From positions 1-7,640 of the forward strand of contig ML214170.1 of the NCBI GenBank assembly GCA_004366195.1: a DNA stretch of 7,640 nucleotides, written 5' to 3'. The first letter of the stretch is position 1. Every line of letters begins with the position of its first letter. The notes beneath the pieces were generated by a model. The model was given only the letters and a program-made list of their open reading frames with translations. It was not told where the DNA came from and searched no databases. The DNA comes from Actinomycetota bacterium (GTDB lineage: Bacteria > Actinomycetota > UBA4738 > HRBIN12). Below, in pieces: positions 1 through 5,304 of the stretch. The translations under genes were made by a program, and so were the position numbers.

Positions 1-1
1 C

Positions 2-697
2 CTGCTCCAGAGCGACGTGTACCTCGGGCTGTTCTGGAAGTCGGTGCGGATGTCCCTCATCGTCTCGGTCGCCTCGCTCGTGATGGCGTACCCCGTCGCG
101 TACTTCCTCGCGCTCGTCGCCGGGCGGCGGAAGTACACGCTGCTGCTCATCACGATCGCGCCGTTCCTCACGAGCTACCTGCTGCGGGTCCTCGCCTGGC
201 GCGTGATCCTCGGGGAGCAGGGACTGATCACCTCGTTCCTGCGCACCGTGGGGGTGGTCGGGCCGGACGAGGGGATCCGGTGGCTCTTCTACAGCCAGTT
301 CGCCGTGTACCTGGTGCTCTCCTACGTGTGGGTGCCGTTCGTCGCGCTGCCCATCTTCGTGACGCTCGAGGGGCTGGACCGCGCGTTGCTCGAGGCCTCG
401 AGCGACCTCGGGGCCGGCCGGTGGCGGACGTTCTGGACCATCACGTTCCCGCTCTCGATCCCCGGGGTCATCGCGGCGTTCATCTTCGTGTTCATCCCCA
501 CGATCGGGGAGTACGTGACCCCGCTCCTCGTCGGCGGCCCCGACGGCTTCATGTTCGGCAACGCGATCCAGGGCGCGTTCACCCAGGGCTTCGACTGGCA
601 GTTCGGCTCGGCGATGTCGATGTTCCTGATCGGCGCGGTGACGGTGCTCATCGTGGTCTTCGGTCGGTACCTGAACGTGCGGGCGGTGGCGGAGTGA
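2..697 (+). CDS. ABC transporter permease, PotB-like (5' end cut off by window edge)
   Basis: First inner-membrane permease of a spermidine/putrescine-type ABC importer. The reading frame is open to the left edge, and the codons before the GTG at 17 read L-L-Q-S-D, so the gene starts upstream. About 231 residues are visible against roughly 280 usual for PotB proteins, so the first membrane helix and the following periplasmic stretch are missing. Counting from the GTG at 17, hydrophobic segments lie near 11-35, 42-66, 94-118, 147-170 and 198-217. The cytoplasmic EAA loop that docks on the ATPase is clear: EASSDLG at 126-132, followed by the usual FPLSIPG at 144-150. The PVAYFLA segment near 26 is typical of PotB proteins. 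The stop codon overlaps the GTG start of the second permease (GTGA, 694-697). The transport family is secure. The substrate is not: PotB-type permeases serve polyamines, betaines, opines and other cationic solutes. Confidence 0.92.
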   Translation: MLQSDVYLGLFWKSVRMSLIVSVASLVMAYPVAYFLALVAGRRKYTLLLITIAPFLTSYLLRVLAWRVILGEQGLITSFLRTVGVVGPDEGIRWLFYSQFAVYLVLSYVWVPFVALPIFVTLEGLDRALLEASSDLGAGRWRTFWTITFPLSIPGVIAAFIFVFIPTIGEYVTPLLVGGPDGFMFGNAIQGAFTQGFDWQFGSAMSMFLIGAVTVLIVVFGRYLNVRAVAE

Positions 698-1524
698 ACC
701 CGGCGGTCTCCCGCGGCGGGCGGCGCGCGCTCACGGCGATCTTCGCCGCGCTGCTGCTGTTCCTCTACGCGCCGATCGCGATCCTGATCGTGTTCTCCTT
801 CAACGACCGCCAGCTCGTTTCGTTCCCCTGGGAGGGGTTCACGATCCGCTGGTACCAGGCGTTCCTGCGGAACGAGGCCCTGCTCACGTCGCTCCGCGTG
901 AGCGCGCAGGTCGCCCTCGTCACCGCGATCGTCACCGTGGCCCTCGCGGTGCCGGCCTCCATCGCCCTCGTCCGACGGCGCTTCTTCGGGAAGGGCCTGG
1001 TGACCGGCGCCCTCCTTGCGCCGCTCGTCATCCCCTTGGTGGTCTTCGGGATCTCGCTGCTCGTGCTGTTCAACGCCGCGGGGATCCCGCTCTCGCCGCT
1101 CACGATCGCCGTGGGACACATCGTCGTCGCGCTGCCGTTCGCCATCCTCACGGTGGTGCCGCGCCTGGAGCGGATCCCGGCCGCCCTCGAGGAGGCCGCG
1201 CGGGATCTCGGCGCGAACGGCGCCACGGCGTTCCGCACGATCACGCTGCCGCTCCTCGCGCCGGCGGTGCTCTCGGCCTTCCTCATCAGCTTCGTGATCT
1301 CCTTCGACGAGGTCGTGATCGCGTCCTTCGTGGCCGGCGACGAGCCGACCTTCCCGCTGTACGTGTTCTCGCAGATCCGGCTGCCCAGGCAGCTGCCGCC
1401 GGTGATCGCCGTGGCGGTGGTGGTGATGCTCGTCTCGGCCATCGTCTCGGCCGGGTCCGAGATCGGTCGGTGGGTCGCCGACCGGCGCCTGGAGGCGGGC
1501 GCCGGGACGGGAGGTGCCCGGTGA
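694..1524 (+). CDS. ABC transporter permease, PotC-like
   Basis: Second inner-membrane permease of the importer, 276 aa, the normal length for PotC proteins. The start is taken as the GTG at 694 because it overlaps the upstream stop (GTGA) and puts a short basic N-terminus directly before the first helix. The frame stays open further upstream, but only as a shadow of permease 1. Membrane segments are near residues 13-35, 70-92, 103-127, 136-155, 187-212 and 236-256. The PotC-type motif FSFND is at 34-38. The EAA loop is near-consensus: EEAARDLG at 166-173, then ITLPLLAP at 183-190. No strong ribosome-binding site precedes the start, so it is probably translated by coupling to permease 1. It should pair with permease 1 to form the membrane channel. 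Its stop overlaps the ATPase start by the same GTGA arrangement (1521-1524). Confidence 0.93.
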   Translation: MNPAVSRGGRRALTAIFAALLLFLYAPIAILIVFSFNDRQLVSFPWEGFTIRWYQAFLRNEALLTSLRVSAQVALVTAIVTVALAVPASIALVRRRFFGKGLVTGALLAPLVIPLVVFGISLLVLFNAAGIPLSPLTIAVGHIVVALPFAILTVVPRLERIPAALEEAARDLGANGATAFRTITLPLLAPAVLSAFLISFVISFDEVVIASFVAGDEPTFPLYVFSQIRLPRQLPPVIAVAVVVMLVSAIVSAGSEIGRWVADRRLEAGAGTGGAR

Positions 1525-2660
1525 CGGAGGTCGCGATCAGCCTCGTGGGCGTGACGAAGCGGTTCGGCGACGTCGTCGCGGTCAACGGGATCTCCCTCGA
1601 CGTCTACGCGGGTGAGTTCCTCACGCTCCTCGGACCGAGCGGGTGCGGGAAGACCACGACGATGCGGATGATCGCGGGGTTCGAGGACCCCGACGAGGGT
1701 CGGATCCTGCTGCAGGGACGGGACATCGTCGGCGTGCCGCCGAACCGCCGCGAGGTGAACATGGTTTTCCAGGCCTACGCGCTCTTCCCGCACATGACGG
1801 TGGAGCAGAACGTGGCCTACGGCCTGAAGCTGCGCAAGGTCCCGAAGGAGGAGCGCCGGCGCCGCGTGGGCGAGATGCTCGAGATCGTCGGCCTCGCGGG
1901 GTTCGAGCGACGCAGGCCCTCGCAGCTCTCGGGCGGTCAGCAGCAACGGGTGGCCCTCGCGCGGGCCCTGGTGAACCGCCCGGCGGCGCTGCTCCTGGAC
2001 GAACCCCTCGGCGCCCTCGACGTGAAGCTCCGCAAGCACATGCAGCTGGAGCTGAAGCGGATCCAGCACGAGCTCGGGACGACGTTCGTGTACGTCACCC
2101 ATGACCAGGACGAGGCCCTCTCGATGTCGGATCGGATCGCCGTGATGAACCAGGGCTCGATCGAGCAGGTCGGGGACCCGCGCACGATCTACGAGCGCCC
2201 GGAGACCCCGTTCGTGGCCGACTTCGTGGGGGTGCTGAACGCGCTCGAGGTGCGGATCGACGGGGTCGAGGACGGGGTCGGGGAGATGCGGCTGCCCGAC
2301 GGACAGCGTGTGCGGGTCCCGCTCGAGCCCGGCCACGCGCCGGGCGAGCGGCTCGTCGTGGCCGTCCGGCCGGAGCGGGTCCGGCTCGAGCGGGGCGTGC
2401 GGGGGGACGCCGCGATGGGCTCGGTCCTCGGCGGCGTCGTGGAGCGGCTCGTCTACCTCGGCACCCTCACTCAGGTGCACGTTCGGACCTCGCTCGGGGC
2501 TCGGCTGATCGTGCACGAGCTCTCGGGGGAGCGCACCGCCGGGCTCCTCCCCGGCGAGGCCGTCACGCTCGCCTGGGGGCTGGAGGACGCCGCCGTGCTC
2601 CGCCGGACCGACGAGGCGCTCGCCTACGAGGCTGAGGAGGCCGCGGGTCCGGACCGCTAG
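1521..2660 (+). CDS. ABC transporter ATP-binding protein, PotA-like
   Basis: Cytoplasmic ATPase that drives the importer, 379 aa, close to PotA length. The GTG at 1521 is preferred because it overlaps the permease stop and has a GGGAGGT ribosome-binding site 5 nt upstream (1509-1515). All nucleotide-binding motifs are intact: Walker A GPSGCGKT at 38-45, Q-loop Gln84, signature LSGGQ at 136-140, Walker B LLLDE at 157-161, D-loop GALD at 164-167 and switch His194 in VTHDQDEA. The segment DPRTIYERPETPFVADFVG near 219-237 is the usual end of the nucleotide-binding part in PotA/MalK-type proteins. Residues from about 240 onward form the C-terminal regulatory region with a TOBE-like domain, including AVRPERVRL at 281-289. 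The gene ends in TAG and shares its CTAG with the opposite amidohydrolase gene. No substrate-binding protein gene follows it, so that gene must lie upstream of the window or elsewhere. Confidence 0.95.
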   Translation: MTEVAISLVGVTKRFGDVVAVNGISLDVYAGEFLTLLGPSGCGKTTTMRMIAGFEDPDEGRILLQGRDIVGVPPNRREVNMVFQAYALFPHMTVEQNVAYGLKLRKVPKEERRRRVGEMLEIVGLAGFERRRPSQLSGGQQQRVALARALVNRPAALLLDEPLGALDVKLRKHMQLELKRIQHELGTTFVYVTHDQDEALSMSDRIAVMNQGSIEQVGDPRTIYERPETPFVADFVGVLNALEVRIDGVEDGVGEMRLPDGQRVRVPLEPGHAPGERLVVAVRPERVRLERGVRGDAAMGSVLGGVVERLVYLGTLTQVHVRTSLGARLIVHELSGERTAGLLPGEAVTLAWGLEDAAVLRRTDEALAYEAEEAAGPDR

Positions 2661-4339
2661 AGGTCCCTCGCCTCGTAGACCGGCTTGCCGTCGACCAGCG
2701 TGAGCAGGACCTGCGCCTCGGTGATCTCGCTCGGGTCGAGCTCGAACAGGTTCCGCGACAGCACGACGAGGTCGGCCCGCTTGCCCACCTCGATCGAGCC
2801 GGTGACGTCGTCGAGATGGTTGACGTACGCGGATCCCATCGTGAAGGCGCGGATCGCCTGGGCCAGCGTGATCCGCTCGCCGGGCAGGAACGGATCGCGC
2901 TCCAGCTCGCTCCCGGAGCCGTAGGCGTAGTCCGGTGGCACGGTGCGGTTCACGGCGACGTGGATCTCCTGGAGCACGTCGGGGGTGGAGACCGGCCAGT
3001 CGCTGCCGAAGGCGAGGGTGGCGCCGTGCCGCACGAGGCTGCCGAACGGGTACTGCCAGGCCGAGCGCTCGGGACCGAGGAAGGGCAGCGTGAGCTCGAC
3101 CATCTGGGGGTCGTTCGCCGCCCACAGCGGCTGCCCGTTGGCCGTCACCCCCAGCCGACGGAACCGCGGCAGGTCCTCGGGGTGCACGACCTGGAGGTGG
3201 GCCATGTGAGGCCGGAGGTCGTTCCAGCCGTTCGCGCGGCGGGCGGCCTCGATCGCGTCGAGCGCGTCCCGCACCGCCTTGTCCCCGATGGTGTGGAAGT
3301 GCACCTGGAAGCCGGCCGCGTCCAGGGCGGTCACGATCGCCGGCAGCTCCTCGGGGTCCACGTAGGCGAGCCCGCGGTTGTCGGTGGGGTGGCCGTGCTC
3401 GTCCAGGTACGGCTCGAGCATGCAGGCGGTGAAGTTCTCGCACACGCCGTCCTGCATGATCTTCACCGTCGTGGCGCGGTACCGGCCTACCGTCGTGCGC
3501 TCGCGGTAGGCGACCAGCTCCTCGACCTGCTCCACGCCGCGGCCCCGCTCCCACCACAGGGCGCCGACGACGCGGGCGGTGAGCTGGCCCCGCTCGGCGA
3601 GCATCGGGTAGACGTCCCGGCTGTTCGGCATGGTGGGGTACACGCCGACGATCGCGTCCTGCCAGGCCGTGATGCCGAGGGAGTGCAGGTACTCCTGGGC
3701 CAGGAGGATCCCGCGACCGATCTCCTCGGGGTCGGGGTCGGGGATCAGGCCCCGGACGATGAGCATGGCGCCCTCGTGGAGGGTCCCCTGGGGCGAGCCG
3801 TCCGGTTCGCGCTCGATCCGCCCGTCCGGCGGGTCCGGGGTGCCGGCGTCCACGCCGGCGAGCTCGAGCGCTCGCGTGTTCACCCAGGCCGCGTGGTTGT
3901 CGCGGTTGGAGAAGAAGGCCGGCCGGTCCGGCACGACCCGGTCGAGGTCGTGGCGGCTCGGGGTCCCGCCGGGGAACACGTCCATGGCCCAGCCGCCGCC
4001 GACGATCCACTCGGCGTCCGGGTTGGCCTCGGCGTAGGCGCGGATGCGGGCCTCGTATCCCTCGAGCGAGTGCTCCTCGGAGAGGTCGCACCGGAGCCGG
4101 TCCATCCCGCCGCCCGTCGGGTGCACGTGGGCGTCCTGGAAGCCGGGGAGCACCATCCGGCCGCGCAGCTCCAGCACCTCGGTGCGCGGCCCGACGAGCT
4201 CCCGGATCTCCGCGTCGGTCCCCACGGCGACGATCTCCCCGTCGCGGACGGCGACGGCCTGCGCCCAGCGCCCGACGGCGTCGACGGTGTACACGTCGGC
4301 GCCGACGAGGGCGAGATCGGCGGGCTTCGAGGCGTTCAC
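2657..4339 (-). CDS. YtcJ-type metal-dependent amidohydrolase (Amidohydro_3)
   Basis: Predicted zinc/metal hydrolase of the amidohydrolase superfamily, YtcJ/Amidohydro_3 branch, 560 aa, the usual full length. The N-terminal beta-sandwich half (LALVGADVYTVDA near 9-21, then DGEIVAVG at 33-40) leads into the metal-binding HxH in GFQDAHVHP (His71, His73). Further family landmarks are VKIMQDG at 292-298 (Lys293, candidate bridging ligand), HFHTIGD at 347-353, HMAH at 378-381 and GSDWPV at 445-450 with the catalytic-type Asp447. The C-terminus closes the sandwich: GSIEVGKRADLVVLSRNLF near 514-532. There is no signal peptide, so it is probably cytoplasmic. The start is the GTG at 4339, preceded by a strong AGGAGG 5 nt away. 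Substrates of YtcJ proteins are mostly unknown. An N-acyl, amide or carbamate bond is likely, but the exact reaction cannot be read from sequence. It may process material brought in by the adjacent importer (inference). Confidence 0.93.
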   Translation of the reverse strand: MNASKPADLALVGADVYTVDAVGRWAQAVAVRDGEIVAVGTDAEIRELVGPRTEVLELRGRMVLPGFQDAHVHPTGGGMDRLRCDLSEEHSLEGYEARIRAYAEANPDAEWIVGGGWAMDVFPGGTPSRHDLDRVVPDRPAFFSNRDNHAAWVNTRALELAGVDAGTPDPPDGRIEREPDGSPQGTLHEGAMLIVRGLIPDPDPEEIGRGILLAQEYLHSLGITAWQDAIVGVYPTMPNSRDVYPMLAERGQLTARVVGALWWERGRGVEQVEELVAYRERTTVGRYRATTVKIMQDGVCENFTACMLEPYLDEHGHPTDNRGLAYVDPEELPAIVTALDAAGFQVHFHTIGDKAVRDALDAIEAARRANGWNDLRPHMAHLQVVHPEDLPRFRRLGVTANGQPLWAANDPQMVELTLPFLGPERSAWQYPFGSLVRHGATLAFGSDWPVSTPDVLQEIHVAVNRTVPPDYAYGSGSELERDPFLPGERITLAQAIRAFTMGSAYVNHLDDVTGSIEVGKRADLVVLSRNLFELDPSEITEAQVLLTLVDGKPVYEARDL

Positions 4340-4344
4340 GGGCT

Positions 4345-4350
4345 CCTCCT
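4345..4350 (-). promoter_or_regulatory. Ribosome-binding site of the amidohydrolase
   Basis: AGGAGG on the minus strand, 5 nt before the GTG at 4339. It is a near-perfect anti-16S match and fixes the start. Confidence 0.8.
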
Positions 4351-4367
4351 CGGTCGTGTGCGAGCGC

Positions 4368-4376
4368 TGTATACCA
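4368..4376 (-). promoter_or_regulatory. Extended -10 promoter of the amidohydrolase
   Basis: On the minus strand TGG-TATACA forms an extended -10 box, an AT-rich island in GC-rich sequence, in the 60-nt gap before the amidohydrolase. Transcription would begin near 4361, leaving a leader of about 20 nt that holds the ribosome-binding site. No convincing -35 box is seen at the usual distance, which fits an extended -10 promoter. It implies the amidohydrolase is transcribed separately from the small gene upstream. Confidence 0.5.
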
Positions 4377-4399
4377 CGGGCCGCCCGTGCGGGGGAGCC

Positions 4400-4672
4400 T
4401 CAGTTCATCGAGACGTCGTCGGCATCGGCCACGAGGCGGTGCTGGATCTCCTCGCGAGCTCGACGGACGGCCCGCAGACCCCGCTCGCTCGCGAGGTCGA
4501 CGACCCGCCCGAGCCGGCGGGCCGAGGGGTGTCGCGCCATCGCGCCGAGCAGGCCACCTGGGGCCTCCTCCCTGGGTCCCACGACCACCTCCGTGCTCGG
4601 GCGGGAGGCGCGCACGGCGAGCGCCCAGCCGAGGGCGAACCCGAGGACGGCGCCGAAGACGACGCGGCGCAC
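4400..4672 (-). CDS. Small membrane-anchored protein of unknown function
   Basis: A 90-residue protein whose family I do not recognise. Two arginines lead into one hydrophobic helix at about residues 4-20 (VVFGAVLGFALGWALAV, with spaced glycines), followed by a basic and polar segment. Residues 41-80 are rich in Arg, Ala and Leu and could form one or two amphipathic helices. The tail is acidic (DADD). This layout resembles small actinobacterial YtxH-like or DUF6167-like proteins, but that is a resemblance of shape only. The chosen start is the GTG at 4672. No ribosome-binding site precedes it, but a TAGGCT -10 box ends 6 nt before it, which suggests leaderless translation. The gene is divergent from tRNA-Asn. 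It is probably real because its hydrophobic N-terminus is sensible and its promoter is well placed, but the open frame in GC-rich DNA is weak evidence on its own. Confidence 0.6.
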   Translation of the reverse strand: MRRVVFGAVLGFALGWALAVRASRPSTEVVVGPREEAPGGLLGAMARHPSARRLGRVVDLASERGLRAVRRAREEIQHRLVADADDVSMN

Positions 4673-4678
4673 GGCCCA

Positions 4679-4684
4679 AGCCTA
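4679..4684 (-). promoter_or_regulatory. -10 box for leaderless expression of the small membrane protein
   Basis: TAGGCT on the minus strand fits the actinobacterial TANNNT -10 pattern. It ends 6 nt before the GTG at 4672, the spacing expected when transcription starts at the first base of the start codon. No clear -35 box is seen. Confidence 0.4.
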
Positions 4685-4709
4685 TCGGAACGGTCGCGGA
4701 GGTGCCCGT

Positions 4710-4718
4710 TGGTAGACT
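4710..4718 (+). promoter_or_regulatory. Extended -10 promoter of tRNA-Asn
   Basis: TGG-TAGACT forms an extended -10 box whose hexamer (4713-4718) ends 12 nt before the mature tRNA 5' end. A perfect 6-bp inverted repeat, CGTTGG (4707-4712) and CCAACG (4720-4725), flanks the hexamer. No clear -35 box was found. Confidence 0.5.
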
Positions 4719-4730
4719 GCCAACGCCCGT

Positions 4731-4806
4731 TCCGGGGTAGCTCAATCGGCAGAGCGGCGGACTGTTAATCCGATGGTTGGGAGTTCGAGTCTCCCCCCCG
4801 GAGCCA
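4731..4806 (+). tRNA. tRNA-Asn (anticodon GTT), CCA encoded
   Basis: Full cloverleaf. The acceptor arm TCCGGGG (4731-4737) pairs perfectly with CCCCGGA (4796-4802). The D stem is GCTC/GAGC (4740-4743, 4752-4755). The anticodon stem is 4757-4761 with 4769-4773; its outermost pair is a G-A mismatch and the other four pairs are good. The anticodon loop CTGTTAA carries GTT at 4764-4766. The variable loop is TGGTT, the T stem is GGGAG/CTCCC and the T loop is TTCGAGT. The discriminator is G4803, and CCA is encoded at 4804-4806. It stands alone between the divergent small membrane protein and the convergent PIN gene, whose stop lies only 16 nt from the CCA end. No U-rich terminator follows, so transcription may run into the PIN gene on the antisense strand. 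Confidence 0.97.
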
Positions 4807-4822
4807 GCTCGGACGCACCCGG

Positions 4823-5299
4823 TCACGGGGTCGGACGGCGTGTCTGGAGATCCTCCTCCACGAGCGTGCGGAGGGGCACGATCTCGCAGTCGGCCAGCGG
4901 GTAGTGGTGCGGGCCGTAGGTCACGAGGGCCCGCCCACTGCTCGCGGCCGTGGCCTGGATGATCCCGGCGAAGAAGTCCACGCGGTACCCCTCGTCGAAG
5001 CAGCGCATGAGGTAGTCGCCGGCGGCGCGGGCGACGGAGGCATCGAGCGGGAGCACCTCCATCCCCCCGAGCTCCGCCTCAGCACGGCGGAACTCCTCGG
5101 GGAGGAGGGCCCGGCGCAGCTCCAGGAGCGTGATCGCGGCGACGGCCGGGTCGGCCGTCTCCCGCAGGCGCCGCAGGACCCTCGGTGCCTCGTGGAGCCC
5201 GCGCACCGCCCAGATCAGGACGACGGTGTCCAGGAGGTACCTCGGTCTCGGCCCGGCTGCGCGCGGCGCGGGCTCGGACACGGCGGCTCCGGATTCCAT
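4823..5299 (-). CDS. PIN-domain protein (VapC-like), no antitoxin visible
   Basis: A 158-residue protein with a PIN-type ribonuclease fold. YLLDTVVLIWAV at 21-32 is the first strand with the metal-binding Asp24. The second acidic residue is Glu60 in AITLLELRRA. The third is Asp108 in VDFFAGIIQATAASSGRALVT, the typical final helix and strand. The usual following motif (often TRN or TRD plus DF) is changed to TYGPHHYPL at 127-135, so a fourth acidic residue is not obvious. PIN proteins of this kind cut RNA, often tRNA or rRNA, and usually pair with an antitoxin gene directly upstream. Here the upstream gene is the MttB-family gene, ending 5 nt away, so the two form one unit. The start is uncertain. 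ATG 5299 has GGAG directly against it, while GTG 5281 has GGAG at the ideal 5-nt spacing and would give 152 residues. The function could be regulatory rather than toxic. Confidence 0.8.
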   Translation of the reverse strand: MESGAAVSEPAPRAAGPRPRYLLDTVVLIWAVRGLHEAPRVLRRLRETADPAVAAITLLELRRALLPEEFRRAEAELGGMEVLPLDASVARAAGDYLMRCFDEGYRVDFFAGIIQATAASSGRALVTYGPHHYPLADCEIVPLRTLVEEDLQTRRPTP

Positions 5300-5304
5300 C
5301 TCCG

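Noticed and set aside
2816..4768. Open frame of 650 codons on the plus strand, opposite the amidohydrolase
   Set aside because: Its composition is Gly/Val/His/Arg-rich without motifs, and it runs into the tRNA gene. It is a shadow of the amidohydrolase and the small membrane protein.
4780..4806. tRNA-Asn 3' end as an integration site for a mobile element
   Set aside because: No integrase and no second copy of the tRNA 3' end is seen in the window. The flanking genes look like ordinary chromosomal genes in base composition.
765..4826. Open frame of 1353 codons on the minus strand covering the transporter and hydrolase genes
   Set aside because: It is a GC-rich shadow frame. The translation is Arg/Pro/Ala-rich with no domain, while the frames it overlaps carry all the family motifs.
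4807..4835. Terminator after tRNA-Asn
   Set aside because: Only a 4-bp stem (CCCG/CGGG at 4818-4829) is seen, with no T-run, and it overlaps the end of the PIN gene.
4823..5304. A complete VapBC toxin-antitoxin pair
   Set aside because: There is no small antitoxin frame between the MttB-family stop (5305) and the PIN start, and downstream lies the tRNA gene. Only the PIN half is present.
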